Below are positions 53,181 to 61,832 of a DNA stretch of 64,000 nucleotides, piece after piece. Numbering within the stretch: position 1 is the first letter of the stretch; every line of letters starts with the position of its first letter. The notes under the pieces were generated by a model that made no database searches, was not told where the DNA came from, and saw nothing but the letters and a program-made list of their open reading frames with translations. The DNA is from Streptomyces sp. GESEQ-4 (lineage in GTDB: Bacteria > Actinomycetota > Actinomycetes > Streptomycetales > Streptomycetaceae): the NCBI RefSeq assembly GCF_017948455.1, contig NZ_JAFFSU010000006.1:1-64000 (forward strand). Reading direction: 5' to 3'. The translations under genes and the position numbers were made by a program.

Positions 53181-53654
53181 CTATCCGAACTGGCCGGGCT
53201 GGTAGTCGCCGGCGGGCATCTGGAGCATGACGTTCGCCCGGTTGAAGGTGTTGATGAGGGCGATCGTGCACACCAGGGCGGCCAGCTCCTCCTCGTCGTA
53301 GTACTTGGCGGCGTACGCCCAGGCCTCGTCCGTGACACCGCCGGCCGCGTCCGCGACGCGGGTGCCCTGCTCCGCCAGTTCGAGCGCGGCCCGCTCGGCC
53401 TCGGTGAAGACCGTGGCCTCCCGCCAGGCCGCGACCAGATTGAGACGCTCGGGGGTCTCACCGGCGGCGACGGCGTCCTTGAAGTGCATGTCGGTGCAGA
53501 AGCCGCATCCGTTGATCTGGCTGGCGCGGAGCTTGACGAGCTCCTGTGTCGCGACCGGCAGCGTCGAGTCCTTGAGCACCGTGTTCGCCGCGGTGATCTG
53601 CTTGAAGACCTTCATGATGGTCGGGCTGCTGAAGGCGTCCAGTCGGGCAGTCAT
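53181..53654 (-). CDS. AhpD-like carboxymuconolactone decarboxylase family protein
   Basis: A 157-residue all-helical protein. The AhpD-like redox pair is in LRASQINGCGFCTDMHFKDA (CxxC with following His). Such proteins act as thiol peroxidases or disulfide reductants; relatives are controlled by ECF sigma factors, but none is near. ATG 53654 follows GGAGATCACC. It stands 58 bases upstream of the EI24 start on the same strand. Confidence 0.9.
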   Translation of the reverse strand: MTARLDAFSSPTIMKVFKQITAANTVLKDSTLPVATQELVKLRASQINGCGFCTDMHFKDAVAAGETPERLNLVAAWREATVFTEAERAALELAEQGTRVADAAGGVTDEAWAYAAKYYDEEELAALVCTIALINTFNRANVMLQMPAGDYQPGQFG

Positions 53655-53750
53655 GGTGATCTCCTCGGCCGTTGTCGTTGGCTACACAGCTATGACGGAA
53701 CGACCCCGGCGCGATGTGACATCACCGAATGTGGCCTGCGTCTCCCTGTC

Positions 53751-54620
53751 TCAGCCCGCCGCCGCGGACACGGCCACCACCACCCCGCGATCCGCCGCCG
53801 GAGACACCGCCGCCGTCACCCGTATCGCCGCGGCCCGCGCCACCCGCCCCGCGCGCGAGGCCGTGGCCAGCATCAGGGGCTGAACCGACTCCAGTGCGGA
53901 CACCACCAGTTCCTCCCCGGCGATGAGCACCGGCCGCGCCGCCTTGGTCGTCGCCGCCGCGGCTTCCGTGAGGTCGGCAAGGGGCGGCAGGGCTGCGCGT
54001 ACGACACCCGCGCCCGCGGCGGCCGCGCGCTCGGCCAGGGCCACCTGGAGCGGCATCAGAGGAGCCAGCGCGGACGTCAACGCGTCGGCGACACGGCGGA
54101 GTTCGGGGGTCGACTCGTCGAGGACGTCGGTCGCGGCCCGGATCAGCGGGGTGAGAGCGAGCAGCACACCCGCGGCCAGGCCCGCCGCCGCGGGCAGCAG
54201 CGGGGACGTCGCCTCGACGAAGTCGCCGAGGGCAGTGGCGAATTCCTCCACCGCGGGCTCCACCGCGTCCAGCACCGGCAGCAGACTGTCGCTCACCGCC
54301 GCCAGCAGCGCCTGGGCCGGTTCGCTGACCGGGTGCACGGCGAGCGGGGCGCCGCTGGTGCCGAGCCGGGTGAGGGTGTCGACGATGCGGTAGAAGGCCT
54401 CCTGGGCCTGCGGGGAGGCGCTGGCCTCGGCGAGTTCGGCGGTGGTCTCGCGCAGGACGCGCAGCGCCTCCGCGCCCGAACCGTCGCGTGGGTCGAAGGT
54501 GTTGATGGCGATTCTGGTGATGTTCCCGGCCGTGTCCAGGAGTTGGCCGGTGATGTCGGTCGTGCTGCGGGCCATGCGCAGCATCTCGTCCCTGCTGGGG
54601 AGCGAAGGGATCGTCGCCAT
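53751..54620 (-). CDS. Hypothetical helical protein
   Basis: I do not recognise this 289-residue protein. It starts MATIPSLPSRDEMLRMARST and is rich in Ala, Leu and Val with long amphipathic helices; the region PLLPAAAGLAAGVLLALTPLI could dip into a membrane. No motif was found. ATG 54620 follows GAGGAG. A family B repeat lies just upstream (54664-54741), so frames reaching above 54620 translate repeat DNA and were rejected. Confidence 0.65.
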   Translation of the reverse strand: MATIPSLPSRDEMLRMARSTTDITGQLLDTAGNITRIAINTFDPRDGSGAEALRVLRETTAELAEASASPQAQEAFYRIVDTLTRLGTSGAPLAVHPVSEPAQALLAAVSDSLLPVLDAVEPAVEEFATALGDFVEATSPLLPAAAGLAAGVLLALTPLIRAATDVLDESTPELRRVADALTSALAPLMPLQVALAERAAAAGAGVVRAALPPLADLTEAAAATTKAARPVLIAGEELVVSALESVQPLMLATASRAGRVARAAAIRVTAAVSPAADRGVVVAVSAAAG

Positions 54621-54663
54621 GAACACTCCTCGCGTATGCGCTCCGCTGGAAGGCGGTGACTCG

Positions 54664-54741
54664 GCTGCGGGTCCGTGGGGGCTGGTCGCGCCCACGCGGC
54701 GGAGCCGCATATGTCACAGCCCCGCGCCCCTTCGGGGCGCT
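54664..54741. repeat. Dispersed repeat family B, copy 3
   Basis: GCTGCGGGTCCGTGGGGGCT, then GGTCGCGCCCACGCGGCGGA and the hairpin GCGCCCC-TTC-GGGGCGC with C(UUCG)G tetraloop. It lies between the divergent hypothetical gene and the M14 peptidase gene, one of the few copies at gene starts. Confidence 0.8.
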
Positions 54742-54892
54742 GCGGAACCGCCGGGCCCTCTCAGCATGCCCCGTTCACCGGGCCGGGGATGCGCCATCCG
54801 GGGCATCGGCGCCACGGACTCCCTCTTGTTGCCGTTGAGTCGAACAGGTACATCTCGCCGTACCGATCTCAGGAAGCCCGGAGGAGGTACGC

Positions 54893-57460
54893 GTGCGCAC
54901 CACGAGAACCGCCCCTGCGAGACCCGTCCTGATCACCGCCCTGGCCCTCACCACGGCGGGCTCACTTCTGCTCACCCCCGGCAGCGCCGGGGCCGACACC
55001 GAGCCCGTCACCCGCGAGGGCCCCGCCCTCGACCGACAAGCCGCCCTGACGCCGGTGGGCGCGGCCGAACGGGCCCTCGCCACCACCGTCGGAAGAACCG
55101 ATTCCGCAAGCGGCTATCCCCGCGAGCAGCTCCTCACCCCCGACCCCGAGAACCCCGCCGACAAGTCGATCAAGCTGGGCCTCACCCCGTACCACGCGAT
55201 CGCCCCGAAGCTGAACGCCTTGCAGGCCTTAGGTGATCGGGTGAGCGTAGAGGTCGCGGGCCGCTCGGCAGGCGGGCACCGTCTGTACCTCGTCACGGTC
55301 ACCGCCCCGGAGTCCGCCCGCCAGACCCGCGCCCAGGAACGGATGCGCGAGCTGATCGAGAAGGCACCCGCGGCCGCCGCCAAATCCCCTGAGATCAAAG
55401 CGCGTTACAAGGTCCCGCTGTTCGTGAACAACAACATCCACGGCAACGAGTGGGAAGGCACAGACGCCTCCCTCGACCTCATCGAACAACTGGCGACGGC
55501 GAACGACACGCGCACCAAGGACCTCCTCTCCCGCTCCCGCCTCTACTTCAACATCACCGCCAACCCGGACGGCCGTATCGCCGGAACCCGCGCCAACGCC
55601 AACGGGTTCGACATGAACCGGGACTTCGTGACCGCCTCGCAGCCCGAGACGCGCGCGATGCGCCAGATCCAGATCGACAAGCAACCCGCCGTCATGCTCG
55701 ACCTGCACGGCTACGTCAACGGCACCCTCATCGAGCCCACCACTCCCCCGCACGGCGAGAACTACGAGTACGACCTCTTCCTCAAGAACACCTACGCCAA
55801 CGCCCTGCGCATGGAGTCGGCGGTCAACGGCCTCGGCTACACACCCGCCAAGGACGGCGTGGAGCCCGCCCAAATCCCCTTCCGTGACCAGCAGGAGGGC
55901 TGGGACGACTGGCCGCCCATCTTCACCCCTCAGTACGCGGCCTTCCAGGGCACGGTCGCAGCGCACACCATAGAGATCCCGCTCGCAGTGAACAACGAGG
56001 AGTACGACACCCTCCCGACGGCGGAACTGCGCCGCAGGTCCGCGATCAACGTCGACGTAGCGGGCGCCGCCCTCCGCGCCACCCTCGACTTCACACGCGC
56101 CCACCGTGGTTCACTGATCGCCGACCAGATCGAGGTCTTCCGGCGCGGCGCGGCAGGCGAGGCACAGATCCCGGTCTCGGAGGAGACGGTTCCCGGCGTC
56201 CCCGGCATCGGCCCCGAGGACGTCTACACCACGAACTTCCCCCGCTCATACGTCATGCCCACCGGGCCGTCCCAGCGCTCGGCGACCGCAGCCGCCCGCC
56301 TCGTGGACCACCTCCTCGCCAACGACGTCACCGTCACCCGCGCCACCCGCCCCTTCCACCTGGCCGGAAAGACGTACCCCCAGGGCTCCTACGTCATCGA
56401 CATGCACCAGCCCAAGCGCGGCCTCGCGAACGCCCTCCTCGCCGACGGCACCGACATCAGCGACAAGGTATCGGTGATGTACGACATCTCGGGCTGGAGC
56501 CTGGGCCGCCTCTGGGGCGCCACGGTGAAGTCCGCACAGAGGGGCAGCCTGCCGTACGGCATACTCCGCACCATCGACAGAGCCACGCCCGTCGCCCACG
56601 TAGCCCCGTACGGCCCCCTCCGCCTCCGCCTGGACACCCCCCAGGAGATCGCGGCTCTCAACGACCTCCTCCAGCAGGGCATTTCCATACGCCAGGCCCC
56701 GGACGGCAGCGCGATCCTCCCGCCCTCGGCACGCAAGGCGGCAATCACGGCGGCCCGCACCCACGACGTGACCTTCGAGGCAACACACGCGCGCGGCACC
56801 ACGAAACTGCGCCGACTCCGCCTGACCGCTGCCGTCACAGCGGGCGAGCTGTTCGCGCTCCGGGAGATGAACTTCGAGGTCACGCCCGTCTCCACGGCCG
56901 TACTGAACGCGGGCTTCGACTGGTCGAAGACGGACGCCCTGTTCGTCTCAGCAGGACTGTCCTACGAAGCCCTGAATCCGGCGGCCCGCAAGGCACTGGA
57001 CACCTTCCTCACCACCCACCACGGCGGTCTGGTCGGCCGAGGCGCCACCGGCGCGGACCTCACCTCCGCGACCGGCCTGCTGGCGGCCAAGCCGGTGGAG
57101 GGCAACGGTGACGCCAACGGCGTAGTGCAAGTCGTCAACAAAGCCGGGCGGATCACCGGCGGAGCTCCGGACCACAGCTTCGTCTACGCGCCCGTCTGGT
57201 TCACCGACCTCGGCCCAGAAGTGCGGGTCGAGCAGTCGTACGGAACCGCCAACCCCCTGCTCTCCGGGCACTGGAGGCCCTTGGAGGACGGCAGTGGCGG
57301 TCCGGAGGCGGCGGCCGGGCAGGCCTCCGTCATCAGTGGTCCAGGTGCCGTGCTGTTCGGCACCGAACCCCTCTTCCGGGATCATCCGAAGGGGGAATTC
57401 GCGCAGGTGGCGCGGGCATTGTTCACCGTGGCACAGGCGAGTCAGGAGAGTGGTGGATGA
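54893..57460 (+). CDS. Secreted M14 zinc carboxypeptidase
   Basis: An 855-residue exported peptidase. The signal peptide is PARPVLITALALTTAGSLLL followed by TPGSAGA. The zinc site is NIHGNEWEG (His183, Glu186) with the second His in MLDLHGYVNG (His272); Arg in NPDGRIAGTRAN and NRDF fit substrate binding, and the catalytic Glu is probably in AHTIEIPLAVN. The C-terminal 400 residues form extra beta-rich domains. It cuts C-terminal amino acids from peptides outside the cell. GTG 54893 follows GGAGGAGG. Its stop overlaps the next start (ATGA). Confidence 0.93.
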   Translation: MRTTRTAPARPVLITALALTTAGSLLLTPGSAGADTEPVTREGPALDRQAALTPVGAAERALATTVGRTDSASGYPREQLLTPDPENPADKSIKLGLTPYHAIAPKLNALQALGDRVSVEVAGRSAGGHRLYLVTVTAPESARQTRAQERMRELIEKAPAAAAKSPEIKARYKVPLFVNNNIHGNEWEGTDASLDLIEQLATANDTRTKDLLSRSRLYFNITANPDGRIAGTRANANGFDMNRDFVTASQPETRAMRQIQIDKQPAVMLDLHGYVNGTLIEPTTPPHGENYEYDLFLKNTYANALRMESAVNGLGYTPAKDGVEPAQIPFRDQQEGWDDWPPIFTPQYAAFQGTVAAHTIEIPLAVNNEEYDTLPTAELRRRSAINVDVAGAALRATLDFTRAHRGSLIADQIEVFRRGAAGEAQIPVSEETVPGVPGIGPEDVYTTNFPRSYVMPTGPSQRSATAAARLVDHLLANDVTVTRATRPFHLAGKTYPQGSYVIDMHQPKRGLANALLADGTDISDKVSVMYDISGWSLGRLWGATVKSAQRGSLPYGILRTIDRATPVAHVAPYGPLRLRLDTPQEIAALNDLLQQGISIRQAPDGSAILPPSARKAAITAARTHDVTFEATHARGTTKLRRLRLTAAVTAGELFALREMNFEVTPVSTAVLNAGFDWSKTDALFVSAGLSYEALNPAARKALDTFLTTHHGGLVGRGATGADLTSATGLLAAKPVEGNGDANGVVQVVNKAGRITGGAPDHSFVYAPVWFTDLGPEVRVEQSYGTANPLLSGHWRPLEDGSGGPEAAAGQASVISGPGAVLFGTEPLFRDHPKGEFAQVARALFTVAQASQESGG

Positions 57461-58611
57461 CGACGAAGGAGATTCACGGCACGGTAGCGGAGGGTTTCGA
57501 CACGGTGCGCGACGAATTCGCCGCGTTCGTGGCAAGCGAACGGGACGACTACGAGGGCCAGTTGTGCGCGTACGTCCACGGCCGCAGAGTCGTCGACCTG
57601 TGGACCGGCGAGGGCGCCGACGCCACATCCCTCTACGGCGTGTACTCGTCCACCAAGGGCGCCGCCCACCTCGTGGTCGCGCTGCTCGTGCAGGACGGCA
57701 CGCTGGAACTCGACCGCAAAGTGACCTACTACTGGCCGGAGTTCAGCGCCGAGGGCAAGGCCAACCTCACCCTGCGCGACCTGGTGACCCACCGGGCAGG
57801 CCTGATCGGCCTCGACACCGGCTTCTCCCTCGACGAGCTGGCCGACGACCGTATGATCGCCGAACGGCTCGCGGACCAACGCCCGTTCTGGCGTCCCGGC
57901 ACCGCCTTCGGCTACCACGCCCTGGTCATCGGCGCCCTCGCCGGCGAGGTGGCACGCCGCGCGACGGGACGCACCCTCCAGGAACTGTTCGAGGAACGCG
58001 TACGCGCCCCGTACGCCCTCGACTTCCACCTCGGGCTCCCCCAGCCGCTCGAGCCCCGCTTCCGCTCGGCACAACCCATGCTGCCGACCCCGAAGCAACA
58101 GGCCGTACTGGACGCAGCCCCGACCGGCCCGCACACCCTCACGTCGATCGCGTTCAACGCCCACGTCCCGGACCCCGGCGAATTCACCGACTTCGCCAAC
58201 TCCCGCACCGTACGCGCCAAGGGCCAGGCCTCAGCGGGCGGCGTGGCATCCGCGCGCGGCCTGGCCGGCATGTACGCGGCAGCGATCAGCGAGATGAACG
58301 ACCGCCCACCCCTCCTCAAGCCCGACACCGCAGCCGAGGTGGGCCAGATCCACTCCATCGGCTACGACCTGGTCACCCGCACCCACCGCTCCTACGGCCT
58401 GGGCTTCCAGGCCACCGCCGACACCTGGTACCCCTTCCTGGGCGCCGGCGCCTTCGGCCACAGCGGCGCCCCCGGCTCCCAGGCCTTCGCCGACCCCCGC
58501 AGCGGCCTCGCCTACGGCTACACCCGACGCCGATTTGCCTACCCAGGCGGAGCAGCACCGGAGAACGAGCGCTTCGTAAGGGCGGCCCACAAGGCAACGC
58601 TGGCGACCTGA
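57457..58611 (+). CDS. EstB-type serine hydrolase (beta-lactamase fold)
   Basis: A 384-residue beta-lactamase-fold enzyme. SxxK is SSTK (64-67), the Tyr motif is FGYHALV (YxH in place of YxN, typical of EstB/LovD esterases), and FGHSGAPGSQ is the third motif. It lacks a signal peptide and is therefore cytoplasmic, although coupled (ATGA) to the secreted peptidase gene. An esterase, transacylase or peptidase role is likely; antibiotic hydrolysis is not. A family D repeat follows. Confidence 0.9.
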   Translation: MTTKEIHGTVAEGFDTVRDEFAAFVASERDDYEGQLCAYVHGRRVVDLWTGEGADATSLYGVYSSTKGAAHLVVALLVQDGTLELDRKVTYYWPEFSAEGKANLTLRDLVTHRAGLIGLDTGFSLDELADDRMIAERLADQRPFWRPGTAFGYHALVIGALAGEVARRATGRTLQELFEERVRAPYALDFHLGLPQPLEPRFRSAQPMLPTPKQQAVLDAAPTGPHTLTSIAFNAHVPDPGEFTDFANSRTVRAKGQASAGGVASARGLAGMYAAAISEMNDRPPLLKPDTAAEVGQIHSIGYDLVTRTHRSYGLGFQATADTWYPFLGAGAFGHSGAPGSQAFADPRSGLAYGYTRRRFAYPGGAAPENERFVRAAHKATLAT

Positions 58612-58628
58612 CCGCAAACAAGAGCAGA

Positions 58629-58796
58629 GGGCAAGAGCCCACCAACAACAACTGGTCCGAAGCGCCGGCCGCGAGGGAGCCGCAGGGGGCGCGCCGGTGT
58701 CGAGACGGCGAACGCGCGGAGGCGCGAAGCGTCGAGCACGATCGCCGTCTCGACACCGGCAGTGAGCGCCCCCGGAGGCGACCGAGCAATCGAGTA
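58629..58796. repeat. Dispersed repeat family D, copy 2
   Basis: Almost identical to 40312-40478 across about 165 bases, with the same perfect 18-bp inverted arms (58694-58711 and 58742-58759) and 30-base loop. It fills most of the 296-base gap before the next gene. Confidence 0.85.
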
Positions 58797-58907
58797 GGGC
58801 CACACCAAAGGTAGGGCTCAGGGGCATCCCGTAGGTCCTGAGGACTACCGGTGGATCACCACGCAGAGTGACGCGGTCTACACTCCCGGCCTCCTAGCCT
58901 CATCTGC

Positions 58908-60086
58908 ATGAATCGACTGCCTCGCGGCGCCACGGCCGCGTTACTCGGCCTGTCCTTGGCCCTCCTCGGCACAGGCGCGGCCATGGCCGCGCCCATCCAC
59001 ACACCCACCCCTGCTCCCACCCTTGCTCCCACCCTTGCTCCCACCCAGAACGACCAAGTACGCCTGGAACTCCCCCGCCCCACAGGCCAGTCGGCCATAG
59101 GCCGCGACACCCTGCACCTGATCGACAAGACCCGCCCCGACCCATGGGTCCCGGAGGCAGGCGCCCGAGAGCTGATGGTGTCGCTGTACTACCCGGCCCG
59201 CCCCGGACACGGCAGGACGGCCCCGTACATGACCACCGGCGAGGCGCGAGCCTTCCTGGAGGACCGCGACCTGGCCGATGCCGTGCCCGCCGAGACGCTC
59301 AGCGGCACCCGCACCCACGCCCGCCCCGGCGCCCGCCCTGCCCAGGGGAAGTTCCCGCTGGTCGTGCTGTCGCCCGGGTTCAGCGTCAACCGCTCGACCC
59401 TGACGCTGCTCGCCGAGGAGCTGGCGAGCCATGGGTATGTGGTGGCCTCCGTCGACCACGCCTATGAGTCGGTGGGTACGGCGTTCCCCGGCAACCGGCT
59501 GCTGACCTGCGTCGCCTGCGAGAAGGCGCCCGAAGTCGGTTACAAGACCGTCGCCGCCGGTCGCGCGAAGGACGTCTCCTTCCTGCTCGACCGACTGACC
59601 TCCCGTCATTCAGCCTGGCGCCACGCCGAGTTGATCGACCGCACCAGGATCGGCATGGCCGGTCACTCCATAGGCGGCGCCTCCACCGCGTCCACCATGG
59701 CCGGCGACCAGCGGGTCCGGGCCGGGGTCAATCTGGACGGCTCGCTGTTCGACCCCGTGCCCGCGAGCGGCCTGGACGGGCGGCCGTTCATGCTGCTGGG
59801 CACCGAGGAGGACGACGCCTCCTGGGTGCGCGACTGGCCGCACCTCGACGGCTGGAAACGCTGGCTGGCCGTGAAGGGCTCCGGGCACTTCACCTTCACC
59901 GACACACCGGTGCTCGCCGACCAGTTGGGGCTCCTGCCCCCGGAGGAGCCGCTGTCGGGCGAGCAGTCGCAGCGAATAACGCGCCGCTACGTCACGGCTT
60001 TCTTCGACCTCCACCTCAAGGGCGCCAGCCGGCCCTTGCTGGACGGCCCGTCACCGGAGTTCCCGGAAGTGCTCTTCCACAAATGA
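58908..60086 (+). CDS. Secreted alpha/beta hydrolase (lipase / PAF-acetylhydrolase type)
   Basis: A 392-residue exported enzyme: signal peptide TAALLGLSLALLGTGAAMAA, then a Pro-Thr linker made by three 12-bp tandem units (59011-59046, LAPT repeats). The catalytic domain has FPLVVLSPGFSVNRS (oxyanion region), VVASVDHAYES, the elbow MAGHSIGGAS (Ser254), and KGSGHFTFTD (His). The order suits platelet-activating-factor acetylhydrolase-like lipases and polyester-degrading hydrolases; substrate unknown. A TAGCCT box about eight bases before ATG suggests a leaderless transcript. Confidence 0.88.
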   Translation: MNRLPRGATAALLGLSLALLGTGAAMAAPIHTPTPAPTLAPTLAPTQNDQVRLELPRPTGQSAIGRDTLHLIDKTRPDPWVPEAGARELMVSLYYPARPGHGRTAPYMTTGEARAFLEDRDLADAVPAETLSGTRTHARPGARPAQGKFPLVVLSPGFSVNRSTLTLLAEELASHGYVVASVDHAYESVGTAFPGNRLLTCVACEKAPEVGYKTVAAGRAKDVSFLLDRLTSRHSAWRHAELIDRTRIGMAGHSIGGASTASTMAGDQRVRAGVNLDGSLFDPVPASGLDGRPFMLLGTEEDDASWVRDWPHLDGWKRWLAVKGSGHFTFTDTPVLADQLGLLPPEEPLSGEQSQRITRRYVTAFFDLHLKGASRPLLDGPSPEFPEVLFHK

Positions 60087-60157
60087 CCTACGGGTGACCG
60101 TTCTACACATGACCTACGGTGACCGCCGGCAAATGATCTACAGGCGACGGGCGACCC

Positions 60158-61156
60158 TCAGAGCTTGACGATCATCTTCCCGGTGTTGTCGCCGCGCAGG
60201 ACGCCGAGGAAGGCCTCCAGGTTGTTCTCGATGCCCTCGACGACCGTCTCGCGGTACTTGAGCGCACCCGAGGCGACCCAGGGGCCGACCTCCTGGACGA
60301 ACTGCGGCTGGAGGTCGTAGTGGTCGCCGACCAGGAAGCCCTCGATGCGGCCACGGGTCTGGATGAGGCGGGCGAGGTTGCGCGGGCCGGGGGCAGGCTC
60401 GGTGTTGTTGTAGACCGAGATCATTCCGCAGACGGCGATCCGGCCGTCCCGGTTCAGCTGGCCGATCGCCGCCTCCAGGTGATCACCGCCGACGTTGTCG
60501 AAGTAGACGTCGATCCCGTCCGGTGCGGCCTCCCGGAGCTGGTCACTGACCTTGCCGTTCTTGTAGTTGAACGCGGCGTCGAAGCCGTACTCCTCCACGA
60601 GCAGCTTGACCTTGTCGTCCGAGCCCGCGGACCCGATGACCCGGGAGGCGCCCTTCAGCTTGGCGATCTGCCCGACCTGGCTGCCCACGGCGCCGGCGGC
60701 ACCGGACACGAACACGGCGTCGCCCTCCTTGAAGGAGGCGGTGCGCAGCAGACCGGCATAGGCGGTGAGGCCGGTCATGCCGAGCACACCGAGGTAGGTG
60801 GACAGCGGCGCGGCGTCGGGGTTGACCTTGACGGCGTTCTTCGCGTCCACGGCGGCGTACTCGCGCCAGCCGAGGAAGTGCAGGACGTGGTCGCCGACGG
60901 CGATGCCCTCGGCGTTGGAGGCGACGACCTCGCCGACGGCGCCGCCCTGCATGACCTTGCCGAGCTCGAAGGGGGCGACGTAGGACTTGGCCGCCGACAT
61001 GCGTCCGCGCATGTACGGGTCGACGGAGAGGTACTTGTTCCGGACGAGGACCTGGCCTTCGCCCGGCGTCGGGGCCTCACTCTCGACCAGGGCGAAGTCC
61101 TCGGGCTTGGGCCAGCCGACGGGGCGGGAGAGGAGGTGCCATTCGCGGTTGATCAT
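60158..61156 (-). CDS. NADP-dependent MDR oxidoreductase (CurA/YncB type)
   Basis: A 332-residue zinc-free medium-chain reductase. Markers: LVRNKYLSVDPYMRGRMS, KVMQGGAVGEVV, TGLTAYAGLL and the NADPH loop FVSGAAGAVGSQVGQIAKLKG, then GIDVYFDNVGGDHL. Relatives reduce double bonds of enones (curcumin reductase CurA, 15-oxoprostaglandin reductase). It is divergent from a MarR regulator 140 bases away with repeated TACTTC motifs between, so it is probably induced by electrophiles. Confidence 0.92.
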   Translation of the reverse strand: MINREWHLLSRPVGWPKPEDFALVESEAPTPGEGQVLVRNKYLSVDPYMRGRMSAAKSYVAPFELGKVMQGGAVGEVVASNAEGIAVGDHVLHFLGWREYAAVDAKNAVKVNPDAAPLSTYLGVLGMTGLTAYAGLLRTASFKEGDAVFVSGAAGAVGSQVGQIAKLKGASRVIGSAGSDDKVKLLVEEYGFDAAFNYKNGKVSDQLREAAPDGIDVYFDNVGGDHLEAAIGQLNRDGRIAVCGMISVYNNTEPAPGPRNLARLIQTRGRIEGFLVGDHYDLQPQFVQEVGPWVASGALKYRETVVEGIENNLEAFLGVLRGDNTGKMIVKL

Positions 61157-61202
61157 GAGGGGAGTGCCTTTCCGAGCGAGCGAGAAAATGCTTCGGTGCC
61201 AG

Positions 61203-61241
61203 TACTTCGACTACTTCGACGTCAATACTTCAGCACCTGAA
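61203..61241. promoter_or_regulatory. Probable MarR operator cluster
   Basis: TACTTC occurs at 61203, 61212 and 61226, and TTCAG-CAC-CTGAA (61229-61241) is a perfect 5-bp-arm palindrome overlapping the last. All lie between the divergent oxidoreductase and MarR genes, closer to the oxidoreductase start. Confidence 0.5.
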
Positions 61242-61296
61242 ACAACCATGCTCCTCAATATTTCATGATGTCAAGTAACGGGGTACGCTGAGACGC

Positions 61297-61734
61297 ATGG
61301 CCACTGACCAGAAGACCCGCCGCCCCGACGCCCTCACCATGGAAGTGGTCGAGCTGATCGGTGGCGTCGTGGCCCGCTACCACGAGGACTTCGACGTCGC
61401 CGCCGCCGACCACGCCCTGACCGGCGCGCAGGCGCGGCTGCTCAGCCTGCTGTCCCTGGAGCCGCTGCCGATGCGCAAGCTGGCCCAGAAGCTGAAGTGC
61501 GAGCCGTCGAACGTGACCGGGATAGTGGACCGGCTGGAGTCCCGGGGGCTGGTGGAGCGCCGCCCGGATCCGAAGGACCGGCGGGTGAAGCTGGCGGCCA
61601 CGACGGACGAGGGGCGGCGGGTGGCGCGCGGTCTGCGGGAGTCGCTGCGGTTCGCGCGGGAGCCGTTGGCGGGGCTCTCCGAGGATGAGCGACTGGCGTT
61701 GCGGGATTTGCTACGGCGCATGTTGGAAGCGTGA
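61297..61734 (+). CDS. MarR-family regulator
   Basis: A 145-residue MarR protein: AQARLLSLLSLEPLPMRKLAQKLKCEPSNVTGIVDRLESRGLVERRPDPKDRRVKLAATTDEG is the winged helix (HTH, recognition helix and RPDPKDRR wing), with helices for dimerisation on both sides. One Cys in the HTH (KLKCEPS) could sense oxidation. TACGCT (61284-61289) seven bases before the ATG marks a probable leaderless start. Likely represses the divergent oxidoreductase and itself. Confidence 0.93.
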   Translation: MATDQKTRRPDALTMEVVELIGGVVARYHEDFDVAAADHALTGAQARLLSLLSLEPLPMRKLAQKLKCEPSNVTGIVDRLESRGLVERRPDPKDRRVKLAATTDEGRRVARGLRESLRFAREPLAGLSEDERLALRDLLRRMLEA

Positions 61735-61765
61735 GCGCTTCGCTGGATGGTGCCGGGATGTGAGG

Positions 61766-61831
61766 CGGTCGTTTGGCTGCGGCGCCGTCTTGGCTGGTCG
61801 CGCAGTTCCCCGCGCCCCTTCGGGGCGCTGT
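61766..61831. repeat. Dispersed repeat family A, copy 4 (one arm plus tetraloop hairpin)
   Basis: TGGCTGGTCGCGCAGTTCCC then CGCGCCCCTTCGGGGCGC; the last part is a GCGCCCC/GGGGCGC stem (61812-61828) with a C(UUCG)G tetraloop. It sits directly behind the stop of the convergent SCO2400-like gene and could terminate it. Confidence 0.8.
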
Positions 61832-61832
61832 G

